Positions 1-4,667 of a stretch of DNA of 6,884 bases are shown piece after piece (within the stretch, counting starts at the first letter, position 1; each line of letters starts with the position of its first letter). The stretch spans positions 1 through 6,884 of the forward strand of contig JAFDDL010000188.1 of assembly GCA_019310865.1 (NCBI GenBank), in the 5' to 3' direction. This DNA is from Deltaproteobacteria bacterium. GTDB taxonomy: Bacteria > Desulfobacterota > Desulfobacteria > Desulfobacterales > JAFDDL01. Below the pieces are notes generated by a model. That model was not told the DNA's origin and searched no databases. It worked only from the letters and a program-made list of their open reading frames with translations. The position numbers were made by a program, and so were the translations under genes.

Positions 1-1
1 A

Positions 2-1279
2 AAGGTAGTGGCCTATGCCATGCGAATGGGGTTGGCGACGCACTGCCGGATTGCCGGAAAAAGCCGATTCGCACGGAAAAACTACTTTTACCCGGATTTG
101 CCCAAAGGGTACCAAATTTCCCAGTATGAACTGCCCATCGCCCATGACGGTTATATTGACATTGACGTTGCCGGTCGGATCAGGCGGATCGGCATCAACC
201 GAATCCATATGGAAGAAGATGCCGGCAAACTAACCCATGATCCCCATCGCCCCGTGAGTATGGTCGACTATAACCGCACCGGTGTGCCGCTCATCGAGAT
301 CGTGAGTGAACCCGATCTGCGCTCACCTGAAGAAGCCGGTGTCTACCTGCGCCAGCTCAGGGCGATTGTTCGGTATCTGGACATCAGCGACGGGAACATG
401 CAGGAGGGCAGCTTCCGGTGTGACGCCAATGTATCCATCCGGCCGATGGGTGTTCAGACGCTTGGTACCCGCGCGGAGCTGAAGAACCTGAATTCCTTTA
501 AATTCGTGGAAAAGGCATTGGCGTACGAAGTGGCTCGCCAGGAGGCGTTGATCAATGATGGGGGGACCGTGATCCAGGAGACACGCCTGTATGATTCGGA
601 GAAAGACCGCACCTTTTCCATGCGCGGCAAGGAGGAGGCCCACGATTACCGGTATTTTCCGGATCCGGACCTTTTGCCCCTGGTGGTGTCCGATGAATGG
701 GTTGAACAGGTAAAGGCCGATTTACCGGAGCTGCCGGCTGAGCGAAAGAAACGCTTTATAATGCAATTTGGGCTTCCGCCCCAGGATGCTGATTTGTTGA
801 CCGGTAGTCGCGAGTTGGCGGATTATTTTGAAGCCTGTTTAGAGTTGTTTCCCAAACCCAAGCCGGTGAGCAACTGGATCATGGGGCCGCTCATGGCGCT
901 GCTAAATTCCCAGGGGAAAAACATTGACGCATCACCCATCTCCGAGGTGAATCTGACCGAATTGATCAAGCTGGTCGATGCCGATGTTATCAGCGGCAAG
1001 ATTGCAAAGACGGTATTCGATGAGATGGCCCAATCCGGAAAACCGCCCAAAGAGATTGTTGAGGAAAAGGGATGGGTCCAAATGACGGATACCTCGGAAA
1101 TGGAGAGCATCGTGGAGAATGTGATTGCCCGCTGTCCCGATGAGGTGGCGGCCTATCGGGGTGGAAAAACCAAACTCATGGGCTTTTTTGTGGGGCAGGT
1201 CATGCGCGAGAGTCGTGGAAAGGCCAATCCAAAAGTCGTCAACGAAATCCTTAGAAAAAAATTAGGAGACGCTTCCTAG
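2..1279 (+). CDS. gatB: Aspartyl/glutamyl-tRNA amidotransferase subunit B, 5'-truncated by the window edge
   Basis: GatB is part of the GatCAB complex, which converts misacylated Glu-tRNA(Gln) and/or Asp-tRNA(Asn) to the correct amide form in the cytoplasm. The open frame enters at base 2 and gives 425 visible residues. The family is usually about 475-480 residues, so roughly 50 N-terminal residues lie outside the window; the GTG at 8 is internal, not the start. Diagnostic stretches, numbered from the first visible codon, are [18 protein letters not shown] (25-42), the GatB signature [13 protein letters not shown] (88-100), [12 protein letters not shown] (137-148) and [10 protein letters not shown] (about 215-224). 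These belong to the amidotransferase 'cradle' domain. The C-terminal YqeY-like tail domain ends with [22 protein letters not shown] and the stop TAG at 1277-1279. No gatC or gatA is visible. The stop lies 2 bp before a long inverted repeat that probably forms the 3' end of the transcript. Confidence 0.97.
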   Translation, partial: KVVAYAMRMGLATHCRIAGKSRFARKNYFYPDLPKGYQISQYELPIAHDGYIDIDVAGRIRRIGINRIHMEEDAGKLTHDPHRPVSMVDYNRTGVPLIEIVSEPDLRSPEEAGVYLRQLRAIVRYLDISDGNMQEGSFRCDANVSIRPMGVQTLGTRAELKNLNSFKFVEKALAYEVARQEALINDGGTVIQETRLYDSEKDRTFSMRGKEEAHDYRYFPDPDLLPLVVSDEWVEQVKADLPELPAERKKRFIMQFGLPPQDADLLTGSRELADYFEACLELFPKPKPVSNWIMGPLMALLNSQGKNIDASPISEVNLTELIKLVDADVISGKIAKTVFDEMAQSGKPPKEIVEEKGWVQMTDTSEMESIVENVIARCPDEVAAYRGGKTKLMGFFVGQVMRESRGKANPKVVNEILRKKLGDAS

Positions 1280-1281
1280 CC

Positions 1282-1443
1282 AGTGCCCATCCAGAATTGG
1301 TAGCTCACAGTTCAGGGCAAGGCCGCAGCTTTTTTTCAACCGCAGGCATAGTAAGTCTATCGGAGTCTTCGCTTACCTCCGAGGATTGAAAAAATGCGAG
1401 AACGCCGCCCTGGGCTGTGAGATGCCGGTTCTGGATGGGTACT
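1282..1443 (+). repeat. 162-bp imperfect inverted repeat (long hairpin, possible transcript end or MITE-like element)
   Basis: The segment between gatB and the convergent outer-membrane gene is nearly self-complementary. Bases 1282-1318 pair with 1407-1443 over 37 positions with one real mismatch (G1303/A1422). Six positions (1285, 1297, 1298, 1301, 1311, 1312) pair only as G-U wobbles in a + strand RNA. Pairing continues with gaps inward: 1321-1323 with 1404-1406, and TTTTTTCAA at 1331-1339 with TTGAAAAAA at 1386-1394. The apex (1351-1382) holds two overlapping stems, GTAAG/CTTAC and TCGGAG/CTCCGA. The right end includes bases of the stop codon of the - strand gene. There is no clear target-site duplication and no U-tract after the stem, so it is neither a textbook terminator nor a proven mobile element. 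Its position suggests it ends or protects the gatB mRNA; a dispersed repeat family is the alternative. Confidence 0.8.
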
Positions 1444-2269
1444 AAAAATTGATTTCCCACTTTGCCCCAGCCCAAAAAGCATCCAGCTTATTTTTACCAG
1501 GCGTATCCTCTTCCAGTTCCATCTGGCCAAACTCGGGGATTACCTGGATACCAGGTGCCAGGCTCAAGATCGCCTGGGCGTATACGGCCCATATGACGGC
1601 ATCGTTGCCTTCAGAGAAATTTTTTGCGTTCAGACGGCCGACACCCGCCCCAAGGGCCAAAGACCCATTGATCTGATATCCGGCGGACGCCTCAAATCCC
1701 GTGGTGATTGAATCAAATCCATTTTCCACTTGACTTTGAGAAGGGCCTGCACTGGGAAATACCGGGGCAAAAACTTCCAGGGACTTACCGACAAAAGCAT
1801 TGCTATTTAGAAAAGCGGGGCCGAAATCGAGCCCCACACCCACGAACATGACCATGGCGGCAGCTTCCAGATCCGCTTCTATACCCGAAATTTTCGGGTC
1901 AACGCCGGCGGCCGGTTTCAGATAATTTCCGGTTTTGATGCCGGTGTTGAACTTGAGTTGAGGCGGTTTGTCAAACAATCCACCGGGTGAAAACGCCTCG
2001 CCCAGGTCGGTTATTTCCAACAGGGATACTTTTAGCTGATTGACATCAAGCCGAACCAGGGGCTGGAATCCGTAAGTAACTTTTTCAAAGACGCCGGCTG
2101 TCTGTTGATTTGGGAATACGCTCGTTTCCATGAAATCCGACGCAGCAGTTTGCGATAGGTTGGAAACTTGCTGGGTTGAACCGGTTGATTGCCAGTCAAG
2201 TGCGCTGGCACATACGGCAAACCCGAATAACAGATGGGCTGACAGAATAGTGGCCAGTATTTTTTTCAT
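1442..2269 (-). CDS. Putative outer-membrane beta-barrel protein (function unknown)
   Basis: I do not recognise a named family. The 275-residue product begins MKKILATILSAHLLFGFAV and has a typical Sec signal peptide: a lysine pair, a hydrophobic core and a likely cleavage after ASA at residue 23, before LDW. The single Cys at residue 20 does not sit in a lipobox. The mature chain alternates polar and apolar residues, is rich in Gly and aromatic residues, and ends WAGAKWEINF. A terminal Phe in such a strand is the usual BAM recognition signal of outer-membrane barrels. The last third (VYAQAILSLAPGIQVIPEFG onward) resembles the closing strands of small porin-like barrels. The start ATG has a purine-rich ribosome binding site, GAGGGAG at 2280-2274, four bases upstream. 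thiD ends 44 bp upstream on the same strand with no terminator between them, so the two may share a transcript. The stop codon overlaps the end of the long inverted repeat. Confidence 0.82.
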   Translation of the reverse strand: MKKILATILSAHLLFGFAVCASALDWQSTGSTQQVSNLSQTAASDFMETSVFPNQQTAGVFEKVTYGFQPLVRLDVNQLKVSLLEITDLGEAFSPGGLFDKPPQLKFNTGIKTGNYLKPAAGVDPKISGIEADLEAAAMVMFVGVGLDFGPAFLNSNAFVGKSLEVFAPVFPSAGPSQSQVENGFDSITTGFEASAGYQINGSLALGAGVGRLNAKNFSEGNDAVIWAVYAQAILSLAPGIQVIPEFGQMELEEDTPGKNKLDAFWAGAKWEINF

Positions 2270-2313
2270 TTTTCTCCCTCACTTTAATTCTCCTTTTTAT
2301 CCTTTCTATATAT

Positions 2314-3117
2314 TTAACGATTTTGAGGGGAAATGTCAAGAATTGCATAAAAATGATTCAGTGGTCCGGCCCCCTTTCCGATATCCAACGCGCTGGAAAT
2401 ACAGCCTGATATGTACTGTTTTGCCAGAGAAACCGCTGTTGCTGCATCGTGACCGGTGGCCAGATTGGCGGCGATTGCCGATGACAGCGTGCACCCCGTG
2501 CCATGTGTGTTTTGGGTGGCAATTCGTTTGCCGGAAAAATGTTGAAATTGCCTTCCATTGTACAGGACATCCGTCGCGTCTGCTTGAAGATGCCCCCCCT
2601 TCAGGAGTACATACTTTGCGCCCCGGTCATGAATCTGTTTGGCCGCGGCATCCATATCGGCCAGGCATGCGATCGGTTGGCCGGTGATTCGTTCCGCTTC
2701 CGGGATATTTGGGGTTACGATGGTCGCCAATGGAAACAACTGTGTCAGAAGTGTTTCGATTGCCCGGGGATTTAAAAGGGGAAATCCGGTTTCCGAGATC
2801 ATAACCGGATCCAGTACAATATTTGCCGGCGCATATTGCTTCAAACGATCGGTGATGACCTGAATCGATTCGGTTTCCGAAACCATTCCGATTTTTACGG
2901 CGTCCACTCGGATGTCCTGAAAAACGGCATCTATTTGCTCGCCGATGAGCTGTGCAGATACCGACTTTGATGCAAGAATCGACTGTGTATTCTGAGCGGT
3001 CACGGCGGTTATGACACTCAAGCCGTACAGGCCATGGGCAGCGATGGTTTTCAGATCTGCCTGAATGCCGGCGCCGGCACTGCTGTCGGACCCGGCAATG
3101 GTCAGCACATGTTTCAT
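2314..3117 (-). CDS. thiD: Bifunctional hydroxymethylpyrimidine kinase / phosphomethylpyrimidine kinase
   Basis: ThiD phosphorylates 4-amino-5-hydroxymethyl-2-methylpyrimidine twice, giving HMP-PP for thiamine biosynthesis and salvage in the cytoplasm. The chosen start gives 267 residues, the usual family length (about 266). Ribokinase-fold motifs appear in order: AGSDSSAGAGIQADLKT at 8-24, AQNT at 41-44 (substrate pocket), VLDPVM at 101-106, TPN at 135-137, LKGGH at 172-176, and the anion-hole motif HGTGCTLSSA at 205-214 with the conserved Cys209. GPLNHF lies near the C-terminus. The open frame extends 17 codons further upstream, but those residues (MLCKWAITLF...) are not ThiD-like, and a perfect SD (AGGAGG) sits six bases before the ATG at 3117. 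No other thi gene is adjacent, and no TPP riboswitch is recognisable in the leader. A pyridoxal-kinase side activity is known for some relatives. Confidence 0.96.
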   Translation of the reverse strand: MKHVLTIAGSDSSAGAGIQADLKTIAAHGLYGLSVITAVTAQNTQSILASKSVSAQLIGEQIDAVFQDIRVDAVKIGMVSETESIQVITDRLKQYAPANIVLDPVMISETGFPLLNPRAIETLLTQLFPLATIVTPNIPEAERITGQPIACLADMDAAAKQIHDRGAKYVLLKGGHLQADATDVLYNGRQFQHFSGKRIATQNTHGTGCTLSSAIAANLATGHDAATAVSLAKQYISGCISSALDIGKGAGPLNHFYAILDISPQNR

Positions 3118-3123
3118 GGATTT

Positions 3124-3129
3124 CCTCCT
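3124..3129 (-). promoter_or_regulatory. Shine-Dalgarno AGGAGG that fixes the thiD start
   Basis: On the - strand this reads AGGAGG followed by six bases and then ATG at 3117-3115. It decides the start in favour of the MKHVLTIAGS reading and against the longer frame beginning at 3168. The site reads AGGAGGAAA, of which AGGAGGA is complementary to UCCUCCU in both nearby small RNAs. Confidence 0.9.
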
Positions 3130-3295
3130 GAGGTTAGAGAACAGGGTGATGGCCCACTTGCACAACACTAACTGACTTTTGGCGTGGATGCAAAAAGATA
3201 CGTTCGATATTCACAAGAATTCATAAGTATAAACCAATAAATATATATAAATTACAACATCTTATTATCTTAATATCATTCTGCCTGAAAACGGA

Positions 3296-3310
3296 TTCAA
3301 AATTTTGAAC
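3296..3310. promoter_or_regulatory. Palindrome TTCAAAATTTTGAAC, copy 1 (candidate regulator site)
   Basis: Bases 3296-3309 are a perfect 14-bp palindrome. The core CAAAATTTTGAAC recurs exactly at 3376-3388, 78 bp away. The pair lies 130-225 bp upstream of the first sigma-54 promoter, a plausible distance for enhancer-binding-protein sites. The protein that would bind is unknown, and AT-rich palindromes can arise by chance. Confidence 0.4.
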
Positions 3311-3338
3311 CGGCCCATATTTTTAAAAAATATATTGA

Positions 3339-3351
3339 TATCAATTGGTTA
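3339..3351 (+). promoter_or_regulatory. Candidate IHF binding site
   Basis: TATCAATTGGTTA matches the IHF consensus WATCAANNNNTTR at every defined position and sits in AT-rich DNA, as IHF sites usually do. It lies between the two CAAAATTTTGAAC copies and about 170 bp upstream of the first sigma-54 promoter. IHF bending often helps sigma-54 activators reach the polymerase, although the site is usually closer to the promoter than this. The consensus is loose, so chance occurrence is possible. Confidence 0.4.
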
Positions 3352-3375
3352 TACTAAAAGTATACGATCCGGGTA

Positions 3376-3388
3376 CAAAATTTTGAAC
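3376..3388. promoter_or_regulatory. CAAAATTTTGAAC, copy 2 (candidate regulator site)
   Basis: This is an exact 13-bp repeat of bases 3298-3310, with a 10-bp palindromic core. It lies about 130 bp upstream of the -24 element at 3521. Together with copy 1 it brackets the IHF-like site. No equivalent copy lies in the short spacer upstream of the second small-RNA promoter. Confidence 0.4.
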
Positions 3389-3520
3389 ATTTCGACAGAA
3401 AATTGTCGGATTTGACGGTGAGACGATTTTGGCCCTTTATGGTCTGATTATTTTTTAACCACCTAAAATCATATGGTATATTTGAATACGAACCTTTATT
3501 TTTCTATTTCTATGCGAAAG

Positions 3521-3536
3521 TGGCAAGCAACTTGCA
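3521..3536 (+). promoter_or_regulatory. Sigma-54 promoter of small RNA A
   Basis: TGGCAAG-CAAC-TTGCA matches the sigma-54 (RpoN) consensus TGGCACG-N4-TTGCW at all but one base (A for C), with exact spacing between the GG at -24 and the GC at -12. Counting 12 bases from the -12 C predicts transcription starting near 3547. The same 16 bases precede the second copy at the same distance. Such a promoter requires an ATP-dependent enhancer-binding activator, so the RNA should be made only under a specific signal. Confidence 0.88.
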
Positions 3537-3546
3537 TTCTCATTAC

Positions 3547-3673
3547 GATACCAGATAAATTTTTTCATCTGTTCTCCTCCTTTGAGTAACCGGTCGATGT
3601 GGGCTCGATCGGTTACTTACTTCTCCTCCTTTGACGACTGACCGGGATGGTCCTGGCCAGTCGTCTTTTTTTT
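3547..3673 (+). ncRNA. Predicted sigma-54-dependent small RNA A with two CUCCUCC motifs
   Basis: The predicted transcript is about 127 nt, with the start taken from the sigma-54 promoter (a few bases uncertain) and the end from the U-tract. In order it has a weak 5' hairpin (CAGAT 3552-3556 with ATCTG 3567-3571); an unpaired CUCCUCC at 3574-3580; a 13-bp central hairpin (3585-3597 with 3605-3617, one G-U pair, loop UGUGGGC); a second unpaired CUCCUCC at 3623-3629; and an intrinsic terminator (3633-3673). There is no open frame with a ribosome binding site. Unpaired C/U-rich motifs complementary to Shine-Dalgarno sequences are typical of trans-acting sRNAs that block translation; the CUCCUCC-bearing CcsR ('cuckoo') RNAs of Rhodobacter are a known parallel. 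Function and targets here are inferred. Confidence 0.85.
3633..3673 (+). terminator. Intrinsic terminator of small RNA A
   Basis: GACGACTG (3633-3640) pairs perfectly with CAGTCGTC (3658-3665) and is followed directly by eight T residues (3666-3673). The stem can extend by two further pairs past an A/C mismatch. This is a classic Rho-independent terminator and also gives the RNA a 3' U-tail of the kind Hfq binds. Confidence 0.93.
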
Positions 3674-3731
3674 GGCAAAAACACCCCTCAATTTAGTCGG
3701 CTTTTATTTTTTTTCTGATTTTATTCAAAAG

Positions 3732-3747
3732 TGGCAAGCAACTTGCA
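3732..3747 (+). promoter_or_regulatory. Sigma-54 promoter of small RNA B
   Basis: The 16 bases are identical to the promoter of copy A: TGGCAAG-CAAC-TTGCA, one mismatch to the RpoN consensus and correct -24/-12 spacing. Predicted start is near 3758. Only 54 bp of unrelated sequence separate it from the end of unit A, so activator sites upstream of unit A probably serve both promoters. Confidence 0.88.
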
Positions 3748-3757
3748 TTCTCATTAC

Positions 3758-3885
3758 GGTACCAGATAATTTTTTTCATCTTTTCTCCTCCTTTTGAGTA
3801 ACCGGTCGATGTGGGCTCGACCGGTTACTTGCTTCTCCTCCTTTTGACGACTGACCGGGGTGGTCCTGGCCAGTCGTCTTTTTTT
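3758..3885 (+). ncRNA. Predicted sigma-54-dependent small RNA B with two CUCCUCC motifs
   Basis: This is the second copy, about 128 nt, with the same architecture. CUCCUCC lies at 3785-3791 and 3835-3841. The central hairpin pairs 3797-3809 with 3817-3829 perfectly over 13 bp around the same UGUGGGC loop; the G-U pair of copy A is G-C here. The terminator is 3846-3885. The 5' hairpin keeps AGAT/ATCT. Each anti-SD segment is followed by one more U than in copy A, giving CUCCUUUU. Two copies may give higher dosage, or slightly different target ranges. Confidence 0.85.
3846..3885 (+). terminator. Intrinsic terminator of small RNA B
   Basis: GACGACTG (3846-3853) pairs with CAGTCGTC (3871-3878) and is followed by seven T residues (3879-3885). 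It is identical in stem to the terminator of copy A and differs only by one loop base. It separates the small-RNA pair from the rsb-dsr transcription unit. Confidence 0.93.
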
Positions 3886-3963
3886 ATGTGAAGCGACATT
3901 CCTTTCAGTCTATTAGCACGGTTTCGCGCTTGACATCTGTGACGGGATAAATCGGATTTTCCC

Positions 3964-3992
3964 TTGACAGTCTTTTACCGTTTGTCTATAAA
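3964..3992 (+). promoter_or_regulatory. Consensus sigma-70 promoter of the RsbRD-N/dsrMK unit
   Basis: TTGACA at 3964-3969 and TATAAA at 3987-3992 are separated by exactly 17 bp, a near-perfect housekeeping promoter. Transcription should start near 3999, leaving a leader of about 120 nt before the ATG at 4119. It lies 78 bp after the terminator of small RNA B, so the dsr unit has its own promoter rather than depending on the sigma-54 promoters. Confidence 0.8.
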
Positions 3993-4032
3993 TCGCTTTT
4001 TGGATCAAATTTTAGAAAATCGTGTCTATCCG

Positions 4033-4082
4033 TCAAATGGCCGCCCACGATCTGGCCCTGTGGCAAGCCATTTGAACCAGAT
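4033..4082 (+). promoter_or_regulatory. Structured 5' leader with two competing stems
   Basis: TCAAATGGC (4033-4041) is perfectly complementary to GCCATTTGA (4067-4075). ATCTGG (4050-4055), in the loop of that stem, is complementary to CCAGAT (4077-4082) just beyond it. The two stems interlock, so they are either alternatives or a tertiary contact. The structure lies in the predicted leader about 20 nt before the ribosome binding site. It may be a cis-regulatory element. No known riboswitch class is recognised. Confidence 0.4.
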
Positions 4083-4118
4083 TATCATTTCGGGCGGGTG
4101 TAAGGAATTATTCACAAG

Positions 4119-4631
4119 ATGCAGCTGGAGAGCCTCCTGGTCCAGAAAAAAAATGTCATCATGGACGAGTGGTTCAATCTACTGGTTGAAACCTACCCGG
4201 CCGAAACCGGCCAATTTCTGAAGCGCCAAAGCGATCCCTTTGCCAATCCCGTGGGCTCGACAACCCGGCGTGGATTGGATGCAGTTTTTGATGAACTAAT
4301 GACCGGCATGGATCATAAAGCCCTGTCTGCGGCATTGGATCCCATCATCCGCATCCGGGCCATTCAGAATTTCACCCCTTCACAGGCACTCGCCTTCGTA
4401 TTCCTGCTGAAAAAAGCGGTTCGAAAGAAGATTCAGTCTGCCGTCGACAAACACAACTTGGCCGGTGACCTGCTTTCCTTTGAATCAAAAATCGACCAGC
4501 TGGCCCTGTTTGGTTTTGATATCTATATGGGATGCAGAGAAAAAATCTATCAGTTAATGGAAAAAGAGGTTAAAAACCGGGCGCTCCGGGCGTTCGAGCA
4601 AGAAGGGTTGATCCATAATAAACCGGCATAG
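4119..4631 (+). CDS. RsbRD N-terminal-domain protein, putative regulator or sensor of the dsr operon
   Basis: The 170-residue soluble, mostly helical protein resembles the RsbRD N-terminal domain, the sensory, globin-like-fold domain of stressosome RsbR-type proteins. Recognisable parts are DEWFNLLVETYP at 16-27, the DPFANPVG box at 39-46, and ALDPIIRIRAIQNFTPSQA at 72-90, followed by FVFLLKKAVRKKI at 93-105. The STAS domain that normally follows in RsbR proteins is absent. From memory, similar stand-alone domains occur beside dsrMKJOP in sulfate reducers, which supports the call. The start ATG has AAGGA (4102-4106) 12 bases upstream, a slightly long spacing; an internal ATG at 4161 has no better site. 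dsrM begins 37 bp downstream on the same strand. What it senses is unknown; a redox or stress input to the Dsr complex is an inference. Confidence 0.8.
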   Translation: MQLESLLVQKKNVIMDEWFNLLVETYPAETGQFLKRQSDPFANPVGSTTRRGLDAVFDELMTGMDHKALSAALDPIIRIRAIQNFTPSQALAFVFLLKKAVRKKIQSAVDKHNLAGDLLSFESKIDQLALFGFDIYMGCREKIYQLMEKEVKNRALRAFEQEGLIHNKPA

Positions 4632-4645
4632 GTGCCGGTGTTTTT
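4622..4645 (+). terminator. Short terminator-like hairpin between the regulator gene and dsrM (possible attenuator)
   Basis: ACCGGC (4622-4627) pairs perfectly with GCCGGT (4634-4639) around the loop ATAGGT, and is followed by G and five T residues (4641-4645). The left arm lies in the last codons of the upstream gene and the stop codon TAG is in the loop. A six-pair stem with T5 is weak, so partial termination is more likely than a full stop. It could lower dsrM expression relative to the upstream gene, or be gated by translation. Confidence 0.5.
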
Positions 4646-4667
4646 CAGAAAAGTGAGGTAATGCTGT

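Larger units (their letters stand above)
3130..3516. other. AT-rich non-coding region upstream of thiD and of the small-RNA pair
   Basis: No open frame here looks like a protein. The part from about 3220 to 3370 is strikingly AT-rich compared with the flanking genes. It contains several short perfect or near-perfect palindromes: TTCAAAATTTTGAA at 3296-3309, ATTGATATCAAT at 3334-3345, TATACT-AAA-AGTATA at 3350-3364, CAAAATTTTG at 3376-3385, and CGACA/TGTCG at 3393-3408. This is the expected place for the thiD promoter on the - strand, but I find no convincing -35/-10 pair there. It is also the expected place for activator sites serving the sigma-54 promoter at 3521. Confidence 0.7.
3517..3885 (+). 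repeat. Tandem direct repeat: two small-RNA units with a 211-bp period
   Basis: Unit A spans 3517-3673 and unit B spans 3728-3885, with a 54-bp unrelated spacer. By eye they differ by about seven substitutions and two single-T insertions over about 157 bp, roughly 95% identity. The first 31 bases of each unit, which hold the sigma-54 promoter and start region, are identical. Differences fall in loops and linkers, or turn a G-U pair into G-C. This looks like a fairly recent duplication, or sequences kept alike by gene conversion, of a complete transcription unit. Confidence 0.95.

Noticed and set aside
2130..2687. + strand open frame across the outer-membrane gene start and the thiD C-terminus
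   Set aside because: It overlaps two well-supported - strand genes, including the conserved HGTGC region of thiD, and has no recognisable protein features.
3118..3168. Longer thiD start adding 17 N-terminal residues
   Set aside because: The added residues are unlike ThiD, and the AGGAGG site at 3124-3129 would lie inside the coding region; the shorter start gives the normal family length.
3118..3300. TPP riboswitch upstream of thiD
   Set aside because: No CTGAGA or other THI-box consensus blocks could be found on the - strand in the leader.
3517..3885. CRISPR array or insertion sequence as explanation of the tandem repeat
   Set aside because: There are only two copies of about 157 bp with promoters and terminators inside, no spacers of uniform length, no transposase and no terminal inverted repeats.
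3930..3958. TTGACA at 3930-3935 as a sigma-70 promoter
   Set aside because: At 16-18 bp spacing there is no acceptable -10 hexamer (CGGATT at 17). The next TTGACA, at 3964, has a perfect partner.
4061..4076. Third sigma-54-like sequence, TGGCAAG-CCAT-TTGAA
   Set aside because: The essential GC at -12 is replaced by GA, and the bases are better explained as part of the leader stem 4033-4075. It shares TGGCAAG with the sRNA promoters, so a decayed copy cannot be fully excluded.
4111..4117. TTCACAA as a Rex repressor site over the RsbRD-N ribosome binding site
   Set aside because: Only one half-site fits TTGTGAA-N4-TTCACAA; the other half matches three of seven bases.
3964..4221. + strand open frame beginning with TTG in front of the RsbRD-N gene
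   Set aside because: Its 'start' codon is the -35 hexamer of the sigma-70 promoter, it has no ribosome binding site, and it overlaps the RsbRD-N gene in another frame.
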